From Azolla caroliniana (taxonomy: Eukaryota > Polypodiophyta), in NCBI GenBank assembly GCA_043228905.1, contig JBHGNT010000010.1, positions 13,702,001 through 13,766,000 on the forward strand: a stretch of DNA of 64,000 nucleotides. The letters are read 5' to 3'. Both the position numbers and the translations under genes were made by a program. Below, one piece after another: positions 32,875 through 43,489 of the stretch; position 1 is the stretch's first letter, and each line of letters opens with the position of its first letter. The notes under the pieces are model-generated. The model did no database searches. It had not been told where the DNA came from and saw nothing but the letters and a program-made list of their open reading frames with translations.

Positions 32875-33467
32875 AGGAAGAACGTTACCGTAATACGGAA
32901 CGTAATCAGCGTGCGGAAAGACCGTACCATCACCGCTGCAACACCGATCCTGAGTCCGACGAAGAAGAGTATTAGAGCCATGACCATTACAAGTGGGGGG
33001 GGGGGGGGGGGGGGGGGGGCGTCAATATGAGAATCAACGTCCTACCAACAATCACGGCGAACAAACTGGACCCCGGCGCTAAGCACGGGATCATGGTCGT
33101 TACGAGGAAAGTTTCAAGGATGAACGACGCCAAGAACCTCGTTGGGAATATCGCTGGAAACCCCGTCATCACAGATGATTTCAGCAAACACGGGAAGAGC
33201 AATCCACACCTATAGACACCACCGCAGCTCTAGTAATGGAGAAAGGCGAGTTTAGTGTACATTGCTTCGTATGCCAACAGCTAGGCCACTACGCGACACA
33301 ATGTACGCAACATAATAAAGGCAAGGAACCAGCCGTGAACACCATCACGACGGATGTCAAGCAGGTAACAACACACAGTCAGCCGAAAAACACAGAATGG
33401 GCAGAACAAGATGACATACGCAAAGCGGCTTAGGCCTGGGTAAAGAAAGGAAACGAGGCTAACGTGG
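32875..33467 (+). pseudogene. Gyp-1 gag C-terminal part with zinc knuckle
   Basis: Plus-strand gypsy gag related to Gyp-2 and Gyp-6. It has a Glu/Arg-rich linker, a knuckle CFVCQQLGHYATQC (about 33262-33303), then KEPAVNTITTDVKQVTTHS, which parallels PAVNMVTAEITEVQQVTTRS of Gyp-6. A run of 25 G at 32995-33019 and several stops break the frame. It ends at the Gyp-4 insertion (CGTGG duplication). Confidence 0.75.
32995..33019. repeat. Run of 25 G
   Basis: An uninterrupted G tract inside the Gyp-1 gag remnant. Its length may be an assembly estimate. Confidence 0.9.
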
Positions 33468-33924
33468 TGTCAGGGCCAAAGTTAGGAACAAGTTTTAAAA
33501 TGAAGAAGAGAATGAGAAGCGAAAGATATGAGAGAGATAAGAAGAATTTGATAATGTATTAACAATGAGAGCAATGTTTACAAGAATATATCGAAGACTG
33601 GCGTTGAACCAGAATGGTTCATCAATAGTCAAATACATGGTTATATAGCATGGTTTAGATACATGCATGCTCGCCACCTCATAGGCACGCATGATCGCCA
33701 CTTGGCATTCATGCAAGCATGCCCCTTAGCAATCATGCATTAGCCTATGCAAGGTGGCGACAATTCAATAATATTATTATATGTATTTCCTATTGATATA
33801 ATAGAATTTATTATTTAATATATACAATATGATGTATCCTAATGGATGAGGTTGTATGCCTTCTTTGAGGAGGTCATGGGTTCGAATCACCATAAAGCTT
33901 ATTGGGTTTTGTATATGCATGACA
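33468..33924 (-). repeat. Gyp-4 3' LTR
   Basis: TGTCAGGG...GACA on the plus strand; nearly identical to 39533-39989. It contains a tRNA-like stretch on the plus strand (TAATGGATGAGG, then GGTTCGAATCACC, about 33838-33893). The pol stop codon at 33899 lies inside it. Confidence 0.9.
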
Positions 33925-35706
33925 CCATCCCCCTCCTTTGACGATGAGTTCCACGAGTCGTAATGCATGAATTCAGACTTGGCTTATCTGGATATTGGCG
34001 ATATAATTCAGCCACCAAGTCAAAGGCATTATCAAGGTTCTCAGTTGGCTCCCAAGTACGATCATTTGGTGTATATCCTAACCAATCCACGAGATAATAA
34101 AGCTTTTTACGTATTATCTTGAAGTCCAAAATAGCTTTGACTTCAAATTCTGGGCCATCAACAAGTTGAACTGGAGGTGGGGGTAGAACAACCCGATTTG
34201 GAATGGAACTACCAATGTAGCGCTCCAACAATGAGACATGAAATACCAGATGTAGATGCATCTATGGAGGTAGATCAAGGCGGAATGCAACATCATTAAT
34301 CTGATTGGAGATAATAAATGGACCAAGTCGTTGATAATCCAGCTTTCACAAGGTCTAGTAGTCTTCACATTATGTCGTAGTAACCATACACGATCCCCAA
34401 TTCGAAACTTCGGTTCCTTTGGTGAAGAGTCGAGACGGTGACGATTTGCGGCTTTTTTGTGTGTGGCTTGAGCAGTTTGCAAATGTTGAGAAAGTGCAAC
34501 ATGCACATCTTGGAGTTGACGTAGACGATCTTCAACAACAGGATTTTTCGAGATTTCTGGATGTTCCATCATTGTCCAACCAGGATGATATCCTATGTTT
34601 GCAAAAAATGGAGTATACCCTGTTGAGGAATGAACTGAATTATTGTATGCAAACTCTGCAAAGTGCAAAAAATCCACTCAATCATCCTGTTGGTAATTGA
34701 TGAAACACCGAAGATATTGCTCTAATGTTTGATTCGTTCGCTCGGTTTGACCGTCACTTTGTGGATGATAGCTTGACAAACGTTTACAGGAAATTTTGAG
34801 CATCTCAAGCAAGTGTTTCCAGAATTTTGAGATGAATTGTGGGCCACGATCACTAATGATGTCATTCGGAAGGCCGTGAAGCCAAAATACTTCTTTCATA
34901 ACGATGTCTACAGTTTCTTTACTGTTGATGGTTTTCATGCATGGAAGAAAATGCGCCATCTTTGTGAATCGGTCTACTATAGTGAGAATAGCATCAAAAC
35001 TCTTCGAAATTGGAAGATTTGTAATAAAATCCATCGAGATGGATTTCCACGAACCAATAGGAACTGACAATGGTTGTAATGACCCATATGGTCGATGTCG
35101 TGGAATCTTTGACTAACAACACACATCACAACTACGAACATAATCTTCAATAAACTCTCGAAGGTGAGGCCACCAATAGTTTTGAGAAACTAGCTCCAAA
35201 GTTTTGTGGATTCCAAAGTGCCCGGCCATTGGGTTGTCATGACAATATTGCATTACTTGAAGTCGAGACGAACCATTTGGGACATACAAAAGAGTGTTGC
35301 GAAAAAGTAAACCATTATCCCATTTAAACTGGTTATAATCTTTACGAGGATTCATGGAGCTTGAAGAAGAAGCGCGATCTGAAATTGTATGATTCAATAT
35401 ATCTTGAGCAAATTCATCAGAAATGATATCTCTTCGGATTGAATCAAGAAGACTTGAATCTTCAAATGCTTGAGAGGCATTAATAGTTAATAGTCGTAAC
35501 CGATTAGGCCCCAAGACAATTTGTTTTTGATGATCAAATGTGGGCTCTCCTGGTTGTGGAGCCAAATAAGATCGTCGTGAGAGAGCATCTGCCTTTCCTT
35601 GTTGTACTCCTGGGCGATATGTGATGATGAAGTCAAAACGCGTTAGAAATTGTGCCCAACGAGCTTGGCGACGACTCAAGACTCTAGCACTTTGAAAGTA
35701 TGTGAG
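33899..35706 (-). pseudogene. Gyp-4 RNase H end, integrase and chromodomain
   Basis: After the solo LTR the frame resumes NLTYFQSARVLSRRQARW. Integrase has a zinc finger (HFGIHKTLELVSQNYWWP, CDVCC) and the acidic core MDFITNLP, SDRGPQF and SDGQTERTN. GDRVWLLRHN follows. The chromodomain EVKAILDFKIIRKKLYYLV...WEP lies at about 34160-33990. Damage: TAG at 35113, TGA at 34678 (a Trp codon in relatives) and a frameshift near 34340. The chromodomain is thought to bind modified histones and steer integration. Confidence 0.85.
33925..33940 (-). other. Gyp-4 polypurine tract
   Basis: On the minus strand AAAGGAGGGGGATG ends at the LTR border. It also encodes part of the pol tail (QRRGM). Confidence 0.8.
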
Positions 35707-35711
35707 GTTTT

Positions 35712-36428
35712 TGAAAGGACTACACGCTCCGGAACACAACGCTCAGCCACAACCGAGTCTAGGATCAAACACAAAAAAATGGATAATGTACGCACGACAC
35801 AGTAAAGAGAAGAGTACACACGATGTTTACGTGGAAAACCCAAACACGGGAAAAACCACGGCAGTCCACAGATTGCAAACTATCACTATGTTACAATATA
35901 CAATAGATGAACCTAGAGGCAACGACCTCTTGTTCACTGTCTTCGCCATAGGCGGCGGTTACAATAGAGACAACGTCCTCTTCGTCTCTCACTCTCTCTC
36001 TGTACACGGTTGCACTCAAATCTTGCACCAACAAGAATGACAACTACACACCACTAAGTTTGCCCTAAGTCATATTTATACTAATATGACTTTTTGGCTA
36101 TTTACAAATATAGCCCCAATGAACTCTCAGAAACATATTTACGAATATGTCCCTTCATCCGGTGAGCACTCCTCATCGGGCCTGCATCATCCGACGCTTG
36201 CCGAGTACTCCACATCCGGTTCTCACCGGGGTCTTCCGTTGCCGGGTGCTCCACATCCGGTTCTCACCGGGGTCTTCTGTGGCCAGGTACTCCACATCCG
36301 GTTCTCACCGGGTCTTCCGTTGCTGGGTACTCCACATTCGGATTCGGCCTCGGCCTATCGGTCTCGACCGAGTTGCTCATCAACACTGTTCTTCTCACTT
36401 CCCATCCGGAGGGACCTGTTTCCTAACA
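35712..36428 (-). mobile_element. Solo LTR, copia-like, in Gyp-4 RNase H
   Basis: 717 bp, flanked by GTTTT (35707-35711 and 36429-36433). Taking it out rejoins DHK and NLTYF of RNase H. On the minus strand it starts TGTTAGGAAACAGG and ends GTAGTCCTTTCA. The block AACCCAAACACGGGAAAAACC resembles plant copia LTRs. Family orientation rests on TG...CA only, so the strand is tentative. Confidence 0.8.
36208..36370. repeat. 41-bp tandem repeat, about 3.5 copies, in the solo LTR
   Basis: Units start CTCCACATCCGGTTCTCACC at 36208, 36249 and 36290, with a diverged one at 36330 (spacings 41, 41 and 40). Confidence 0.85.
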
Positions 36429-36433
36429 GTTTT

Positions 36434-38307
36434 TATGATCATTGTAAACAATGATTTGGTGGGGAGAACCTTCTAAGAAATGTCTCCACTGTTCAAACGA
36501 GTCTATAATGGCTAGAAGCTCTTTATCGTGAATCTCGTAATTGATCTCAGCAGCTTCGAATTTGCGTGAATGGAAAGCAATTGGATGTAGCTTCCCATCA
36601 TCTCTTGTCTGTGATAAGATACTTCCTAGTGCAAAATCAGACGCATCCGCCTCGATGATAAACGGTTTTTCTAGGTCAGCATGAAGTAGAATTGGAGCAG
36701 AAGTGAATGCGCTCTTTAGGCTTTCAAAAGCTTTGGTTGCACTAGAACTCCATGTGAATGACTTGTTCTTTCGTGTAAGCTCTGTGAGAGGCATCACAAT
36801 GTTTGAATAATTGTTGATAAATTTGCGGTAAAAATTCGCAAATCCTAAGAAATATTGAACATCACGCACAGAACGAGGTGGTTGCCAGTTTAGAATTGTC
36901 TGAACCTTAGACAGATCCATAGATATACCTTGTTGTGAAACCACATACCCCAGAAACTCCACGTGGTTTTGATCAAAGCTACATTTCTCAAATTTGGCAT
37001 AGAGTTCATATTCTCGTAAGCGTTGGAAGACTTGGCGGACATGTATGTCATGCTCTTCTTGAAATTTCGAGTAGATCAAGATGTCATCAAGATATACTAT
37101 GGTGAATGAATCCAAAAAATCGTAGAAAATATCATTCGCCATGTGTTGAAAAACCACGGCCGCATTCGTGAGACCAAAAGGCATAATTGTGTACTCAAAA
37201 TGTCTGTATTGAGTATGGAATGTTGTCTTCCATTCATCTCCTGGACGTATCCGAACAAGGTTATATGCACCTCGAAGATCTAGCTTCGTGAAAACTTTCG
37301 CTCCACTAAGACACTCTAGTAAACTTGAAATCAAGGGTAGAGCATATCTATTTCGAACTGTGATTTTGTTTAGACCCCGATAGTCCACGACCAATCGTAG
37401 AGATCCATCTTTCTTCTTGACAAAGAAGATGGGTGCACCAGCAGGGCTTTTAGAATGTCGAATGAATCCATTTGCTAAGTGCTCGTCTATATACTCTCGA
37501 AGGGCCTTGAGTTCGGAAGGTGATAGATTATATATTGGGCCCCATGGTGGCTCTTTCCCAGGCTGTAGATCGATAGGACAATCATAAGGCCGATGGTTTG
37601 GGAGAGAACTAGCTTTAGCTTTGTTGAAGATGTCTTGAAAATCCAAGTACTTGGTAGGGAGGGGAGTACCTGCCCCTTGTGAGCTAGAGGATGGGTTTGC
37701 TATTACTGCAAAGACAAACATTTCATTTTTTTTCCCGTCTTCTCGTAATTTTTGTAGAGAGATGGGCGAGATTTGGTGAGGCTTTGAATCTTGGTTGGTA
37801 GTAACAAGGCAACTGGATTTAGGTTTCTACTGGAAATCATTGATTGTTCGATTTCTCCGGTCAATTTCAGGATTGTGGAGTTCAAACCAAGGCAAACCAA
37901 GGATAACCGGATGCTCAGGGCTACTAATTATATTGAAGGAAATCATACAAGCAAAGTTACCAAGAACTACTCAAATTGGCTCAGATTCTTCAACTATATT
38001 CCCGGATGAAATAGGGCGACCATCAATGACTACAACAGATGCAGGGCAAGGGAGGTTTTTCAATAGGATTTTCTCGGATAAAGCAAATTCTTTGTCCATA
38101 AAACAAGAGTTGGCTCTTGAATCTAAGAGAGCAGAGGCAAGAACTCGATGACACCTAGAAGTGCTAAGCTCAACTTGTGCTGAAAAAACTCTGCTAACAT
38201 GATTCGATAAAATGGAACCACTACTTGGGATTGACTTTACGTATTCAGGATTGTCCAACCAAATGGCTCCGATTTTGGTTGGACTTAATCGTTTAATATT
38301 TCATCAA
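36434..38307 (-). pseudogene. Gyp-4 protease, RT and RNase H start
   Basis: This frame is -1 relative to gag and overlaps its last codons. Protease: ALLDSRANSCFMD (about 38112), where Arg replaces the catalytic-loop Gly, then VILGLPWF. A stop near 37833 separates it from RT: KKKDGSLRLVVDYRGLNKI, LDLRGAYNLVRI, TIVYLDDILIYS (about 37070). RNase H: IIEADASDFALGS, DKELLAII, then DHK at the solo LTR. RT is open from 37721 on. A typical chromovirus RT. Confidence 0.85.
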
Positions 38308-39397
38308 GTTGACTCAAGACTTCAAAACTATTAGACTGACCATGACATGTGGGACTACTAGGGCTAGACGATCTAACTAGAGAATTGGAATGAAGATTCT
38401 CACTAATACTTACTTGATTTACTTGTCGTTTTGGCCTATGTGGGCATGTGATCGCGATGTGTCCTGGACCACCACAATACAAACATAGACGGTTTGCTCG
38501 ACGTCTTTGCTTCTTAGCTGCAGATAAAGGCCCTCGACGACGTGTTACATCGATCTCCATTGGACTTGGACCACTTGATGGAATCATGTGTGATGTTTGG
38601 GTAGTGCTCGTAGGTGTCGAGGCTACTACCGAAGCATATGTTTGATCTGTTCTTGGTCGTGACATTAATTGACGCTCCGAACGTCGCTCAAATAAGCGGT
38701 TGTCACGTCGCACTGCACGACTTATCACTTCTGTAAGTGATCTTGGATCTTCATGAAAAGTTAATAGCAAATCCTTTACATAATTTCTTAGTCCATAGCG
38801 AAATTGATCCATTAAGGCTTCTTCATCCCACGGAATATCACAAGCTAGGAGGCGGAAATCTGTGGCATAGGTAGAGGCAAGACGGTCCCCTTGACGAAGT
38901 CTTCGAATCTTGTTAATCGCTGTTCTAACACTATCAGTGTCTCCAAAGTTTGCTTGAAATTCTCTAATAAAACCTTCGAAGTCTTGGAGAAGAGGAGACT
39001 TCTTTTCTAGTAGTGGTGCAAACCATGCTAATGCAGTTCTTGTTAAGAGGGTCCCAACTAGTCCAACTTGAGCTGCATCAGTCGGATACCTATTAGGGTG
39101 CATATGAATCACTAGACGTACTTGGTTTAGAAACCCTCGAAACTGTGATCGATTACCATTGAACTTCCCAAGAAAACAAATCTTCGGTTCTTTGGGACAG
39201 GTTTGTTGCATTGAAGCTTGTTGATGAAGAGACCGCAATGTTGTTTCGAGTTGCAATACGCGTGTCGATAACTCATCATATTGTTGTGCCTTTTCTATGC
39301 TTACTTGTTGCAAATCTCCAAGCAATCGATGATTCTCTTGTTCTAACGGCACAAACTTATTTGCGAGATGTTCTAGTTTCAGAGACGACTCGAACAT
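38285..39397 (-). CDS. Gyp-4 gag (370 aa)
   Basis: ATG at 39397, open to TAA at 38285. A short N-terminal coiled coil (LANKFVPLEQENHRLLGDL) is followed by a retrotransposon gag core (RGFLNQVRLVIHMHPNRYP, ALAWFAPLLEKKSPLL, RRLRQGDRLASTYATDFRL) and a knuckle CLYCGGPGHIAITC at about residue 310. It is intact in this copy. The 136 bases between gag and the 5' LTR are purine-rich leader with no clear TGG-type primer site. Confidence 0.9.
   Translation of the reverse strand: MFESSLKLEHLANKFVPLEQENHRLLGDLQQVSIEKAQQYDELSTRVLQLETTLRSLHQQASMQQTCPKEPKICFLGKFNGNRSQFRGFLNQVRLVIHMHPNRYPTDAAQVGLVGTLLTRTALAWFAPLLEKKSPLLQDFEGFIREFQANFGDTDSVRTAINKIRRLRQGDRLASTYATDFRLLACDIPWDEEALMDQFRYGLRNYVKDLLLTFHEDPRSLTEVISRAVRRDNRLFERRSERQLMSRPRTDQTYASVVASTPTSTTQTSHMIPSSGPSPMEIDVTRRRGPLSAAKKQRRRANRLCLYCGGPGHIAITCPHRPKRQVNQVSISENLHSNSLVRSSSPSSPTCHGQSNSFEVLSQLDEILND
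38291..38297 (-). promoter_or_regulatory. Candidate -1 frameshift site of Gyp-4
   Basis: A_TTA_AAC in the gag frame, one codon before the gag stop; pol lies in the -1 frame and is open across it. It matches the classic X_XXY_YYZ site U_UUA_AAC in six of seven bases. Confidence 0.45.
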
Positions 39398-39532
39398 ACG
39401 CTTGCTTGCTAACTGACAACATGGAGAGGATAATGTTTGGCAAGATTTTCAAGGAGAAGGAAGAAAGGAGAAGAGAGTGAGAGAGAGAGAGCAAGGAAGA
39501 AAGAGAGAAGGTAGGAAAATTCTGGTTCAAAC

Positions 39533-39989
39533 TGTCAGGGCCAAAGTTAGGAACGAGTTTTAAAATGAAGAAGAGAATGAGAAGCGAAAGATATGAGAGA
39601 GATAAGAAGAATTTGATAATGTATTAACAATGAGAGCAATGTTTACAAGAATATATCGAAGACTGGCGTTGAACCAGAATGGTTCATCAATAGTCAAATA
39701 CATGGTTATATAGCATGGTTTAGATACATGCATGCTCGCCACCTCATAAGCACGCATGATCGCCACTTGGCATTCATGCAAGCATGCCCCTTAGCAATCA
39801 TGCATTAGCCTATGCAAGGTGGCGACAATTCAATAATATTATTATATGTATTTCCTATTGATATAATATAATTTATTATTTAATATATACAATATGATGT
39901 ATCCTAATGGATGAGGTTGTATGCCTTCTTTGAGGAGGTCATGGGTTCGAATCACCATAAAGCTTATTGGGTTTTGTATACACATGACA
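39533..39989 (-). repeat. Gyp-4 5' LTR
   Basis: 457 bp, nearly identical to 33468-33924. Its right end and the target duplication are included in a later 35-bp tandem duplication (39973-40007 and 40008-40042). Confidence 0.9.
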
Positions 39990-40677
39990 CGTGGAGCGGA
40001 TGAGGCGTTTGTATACACATGACACGTGGAGCGGATGATGCGAGAATCAACGAGTGCCACCACGTAGAGCGATGATAAGACATTATCGCCAGACCCTATA
40101 TGGCAAGCTCTAGCGGACTGCGAAATTACGTTGACCATGGATAAGTTATTACTACTGGTTCCACGGTATTGACAGGTGGTAGAGAATCGCATATGGGGCA
40201 CCGTCAGACTAGAAATCTCGGCTAATTACACAAAGTCCAATACCGGTCCAGTAGTGGTAGATCACCATAACCCAACCATCAAAGTGGTACTTCAAGGCCA
40301 ATAAATAACAGGATGCATTGTCGATGGTGGTTTCGGCGTAAATGTCATCAGTAAAACCACTCGTGCTAGGTTGGGCATTACAGACTAGGAAGCATGCCCA
40401 TTCTGGCTCTGAATGGCAGACACTCGCTCCGTCAGACCTTTAGGTTTAATTCGGAAGCTACAAATCGTAGTCAACGGCCATCATTTTGAGATTTCTATGG
40501 TCGTGCTCGCGCTGGACGCCCCAAGAGCATACCCAATTTTGTTAGGAAAACCATGGTTATGGTTTGCTAATATCAAGCAGAACTGGCAACATAACTGCAT
40601 CAGCTTCCGACGCGGGCGAAGCAAGGTCCGCATACCGACGCAAGAAACATCTGCATCGACCAAAGCTATAATGCCAC
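39990..40677 (+). pseudogene. Gyp-1 protease region
   Basis: Plus-strand gypsy protease related to Gyp-2: CIVDGGFGVNVIS (about 40318), then MADTRSVRPLGLIRKLQIVV and PILLGKPWLWFANIKQNWQ. Stops occur at about 40388 and 40413. It is cut at 40677 by the LTR of Copia-2; the rest of Gyp-1 is not in the window and may lie to the right. Confidence 0.75.
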
Positions 40678-41229
40678 TATAAATGAATTTGCGGAAGCGT
40701 TAGACAACCGGCTTAGATGGATAACAAGAGAGAGAGAGAGAGACATTAACACACAGAGTGTACACGGGAGAGATAGAGAATGAGCAGAACGTTCAAAATC
40801 TATTACAAAACAATAATAGTTCTCTATACATACAACGTGCTCAACAACACTATTTATACAAGTCCTAAGAGGACTGGCAGAAGTACGGTGTACTTCAATG
40901 CTCACACGAACGTTGTCGTGTGGTTTTTCACACACGATATGAAAACTAGAAAAATAAGTATTTAAGATTACCCTAATGTATTCATATGGAAAGATAGATG
41001 TCTTCAAGAGCTTCATAACGTATTTTACTACGCATGAAACGGATAAACAAGTATCAAGTTATGTGAGTGTGAAGTTTGAAGAAAAAAGAAGAAGAGAAAA
41101 GACAAAACTGTGAGATATCCCACATAGATAGGACAACATTGGAACCCAGGATATATAAGGGAAACCAAAACATATTCATTATATCAATGTGAGGAGCACA
41201 GAATGTTCAAGGAGACTTGGGCTACATTG

Positions 41230-41405
41230 TGTGGTGTGGACGCTTTGGGCGTATGCGCATATGCACGACCGTGTGGATGCTTCGGACATACGCGCGTGTG
41301 CGTGCATGGCCGCGTGGACGTTTTCGGATGTACGTGCGTGTGCAAGTTTCGGTAGTACGCGTGCACGGCTTTGTGGACGTTTCGGACAGATGCGTGTGTG
41401 CGGAC
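41230..41405. repeat. Minisatellite of about 58-bp units in solo LTR
   Basis: Three diverged units with GTGTGGACG or GTGGATGC, TTCGGAC and GCGTGTGCG motifs. The short reading frames through it in several phases are by-products of the repeat. Confidence 0.7.
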
Positions 41406-41496
41406 GAGCGAGCGAATGCATACACGACACGTATGGATTGCGAATGGGCTAAACTTTATGGATGATTGGGTCATTTGGTCGAATTATACGGACAGT

Positions 41497-41612
41497 CGCA
41501 TGCAATTAAAAGCTAGGGCCATGCAACTAAAAGTAAAAGGCATGCAACTAAATGTAGAGGCTATGCAACTAAAAATAGAGGCCAGGCAACTAAAAGTGGA
41601 CATGCAAAGTAA
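41497..41612. repeat. Minisatellite of about 21-bp units in solo LTR
   Basis: Six units of the type GGCCATGCAACTAAAAGTAAA. Confidence 0.85.
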
Positions 41613-42261
41613 CATTGGGGAGGATCAACAAAGAGCTCAATATATGTCCCATTTTTTCTCTCTAGTTTTTTTTTTTCCCTTTCTTCTTCTTCTCTCTCTC
41701 ATTCCTTGGGGAAAGAAATCTCTCTCATATTGATATCGGACCACTCCTTACATGGTTGTTGGCTCCTTCCTTTCAAGAATAATCTCTCGTATTCATATTG
41801 AACCACTCCTTACATGGCTGTTGGCTCCTTTCTTTAAAAAATTTTATCTCTCATTTTCATCTCCAACCCGTTGTAACAAGATTCTTGATTTATAAAAGAA
41901 TCTATTTTCTTATGCTATAAACGAACGTTTTCTCTCATTTACTCGTCTTATATGTGAATTTTGCTTGTGTTATACGTGTTGCACTAAATCCTTCTAGTCC
42001 AGAACCCCGGCGGTTCCGCCTCGCGATCCGCACATAGTAACGGATTTTCATGATAGCGTCTGACACTAACTACGAGAAATTAACTACCTAGTAGTCTAGG
42101 CTGGTACTAGGCTTCGAGTTACTATTGGATTCGACTAACCGGTTCCGAAGCTCATCGGCTCGCTTGCTCACCAGCTCACCGATCCGGCTCATCCTTCTGG
42201 ATGCCGATCCGGCTCAAGCTTATTCAGTCGATCCGGATCCGATTGAGCTTGCCGCTTAAAA

Positions 42262-42270
42262 CTTCCCCTC
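42262..42270 (-). other. Copia-2 polypurine tract
   Basis: GAGGGGAAG on the minus strand, directly before the LTR. Confidence 0.7.
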
Positions 42271-42414
42271 AAGCTCAACTTGAGCTCGGATCGTAGTGTT
42301 AGTCTCCATGGCAGACGGTCCTTCCACCCGACTCCTTCTGGCGTCACTCCACCTCGCTCGCACTCCTCGTCCGGTCCGGTCTCGTTTGCCGCGACCCTTC
42401 TGATTCTGCGCACC

Positions 42415-43489
42415 TCAACCTCCTCGGTCGGCTTGTCTGGTCAACAGGTCCAATTCAGCTCCCTCGCTACTGTGACTTCGACGCTTGCCGATTCGCCGAT
42501 TCCTTCGTGTTGGCATTGACTTTCGCTGCCTTCTCGCCCTCTTGGCCTTGAATTGATCTGGTTCTTCCGAATTCGTTTGTTGAACCAAGTCGACTGTCTC
42601 CGATTCGTTCCAGCTCTTGTCTGAATCGGTCGCTCCCAAATTGTTTTCTGGTTCTAGGCCCTTCACCACATCGGACCATGTCCGGGTCTTGGCCTTCTTC
42701 TTTCGGTTGGCTCTGTCCTTCTTGACTCTGCCGCCGCTGCCGCTTGTTCCGACTTGTTCGGATGTGTCAACTTCCTTTGTCGACTTGACCCCTTTCTTCT
42801 TCTTGTCTCTCCCTTTGTCAGTTCTTCCCTCACCGACGCAATCAATAGTTTCTTTGCCTTTGCCCGTTTTGGTGTCTTTGTTTGTTCTCCCCCTCAAGTG
42901 TGGCACGTCGAGATGCTCACCAAGCATTTTGGTGAAGTGCTGCAACTTGTCCGATCCGAGTGGTTTGGTGAAGATGTCGGCAACTTGCCGATCCGTATTA
43001 ACATACTGAAGTTTGACTTCACCGCTCAGGACACGCTCACACACGAAGTGGTAGTGCACTTCTATGTGCTTTGTGCGAGCATGGAATATGGGGTACTTGG
43101 CGAGCTGCATGTTGCTTATGTTGTCGCCGAAGTCAAATGGCTTCAAAGGTGGCAATGGTAGCGCCCCAGTATTCAGCCTCAGTGCTCGAAAGGGCCATTG
43201 TTGGCTGCTTTTTGCTGATCCACGCAACAGTCGCGCTACCAAGGGAAAACATATAGTCGGACGTGGATCGGCAATCCGATGCATCACCGGCCCAGTCGGC
43301 ATCGGTTTAGCCGACTAGCTCTTCGGTTATACCATGCCGGTATAACAGTCCCCGTTCCTTCGTGCCACTCACATATCGCAAAATTCAATGCGCGCACAGA
43401 AGACGCTCCACGGTCAGCTTCTGCATATATTGGTTGATCATGCCAACCGGATAACTGATGTCGGGTCGGGTGATTGTCAAATATATAAG
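42415..43489 (-). pseudogene. Copia-2 RT end and RNase H with basic C-terminal extension
   Basis: From 43489: [66 protein letters not shown] and, after a frameshift, QLAKYPIFHARTKHIEVHYH and VADIFTKPLGSDKLQHF, the standard end of copia RNase H. The last frame then stays open for about 155 residues rich in Lys, Arg and Glu (GKGKETIDCVGEG, KKDRANRKKKAKTRTW) to TGA near 42415. Most copia polyproteins end soon after the KPL block. Confidence 0.8.

Larger units (their letters stand above)
33468..39989 (-). mobile_element. Gyp-4: Ty3/gypsy chromovirus with chromodomain, minus strand
   Basis: 457-bp LTRs (33468-33924 and 39533-39989), target duplication CGTGG (33463-33467, 39990-39994). The order on the minus strand is LTR, gag, protease, RT, RNase H, integrase, chromodomain, polypurine tract, LTR. 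A copia-type solo LTR (35712-36428) interrupts RNase H. It is inserted in Gyp-1. Several stops and a frameshift make it inactive. The RT is of the Tf1/sushi-like chromovirus type, clearly different from the other gypsy families here. Confidence 0.92.
40914..42055 (+). mobile_element. Solo LTR of the Gyp-3/Gyp-5 family
   Basis: It starts TGTCGTG and ends TTTTCATGATA (CA changed to TA). It shares with the Gyp-3 LTR the stretch CTGTGAGATATCCCACATAG (the initial C excepted), the TATA region GATATATAAGG, and the end AACCCCGGCGGTTCCGCCTC. Flanks ACGT and GCGT are a 4-bp duplication with one mismatch. The middle is filled with two minisatellites. Confidence 0.8.
40678..42261 (-). repeat. Copia-2 3' LTR, split by a solo LTR
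   Basis: The two pieces (42261-42056 and 40913-40678) match the Copia-3 LTR in reverse orientation, including CGTGTGAGCATTGAAGTAC, a TATAAATA box and GCTTCCGCAA near the end. Both ends are mutated (TTTTAAGCGG for TGTTGAGCGG, TTTATA for TTTACA). Confidence 0.8.
40678..43489 (-). mobile_element. Copia-2: 3' part of a Ty1/copia element, minus strand
   Basis: On the minus strand: end of RT, RNase H, a basic C-terminal extension, polypurine tract and 3' LTR. The 3' LTR (42261 down to 40678) is split by a solo LTR at 40914-42055. The right side stops exactly at the Copia-3 LTR at 43490, so Copia-3 most likely inserted into Copia-2. The LTR and coding parts are close relatives of Copia-3. Confidence 0.85.

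Noticed and set aside
36208-36370. CRISPR-like array
   Set aside because: The units are head-to-tail without unique spacers and lie in a plant solo LTR.
41189-41474. Several overlapping frames on both strands at 41.2-41.5 kb
   Set aside because: They come from a G/C-rich minisatellite in a solo LTR that is open in many phases.
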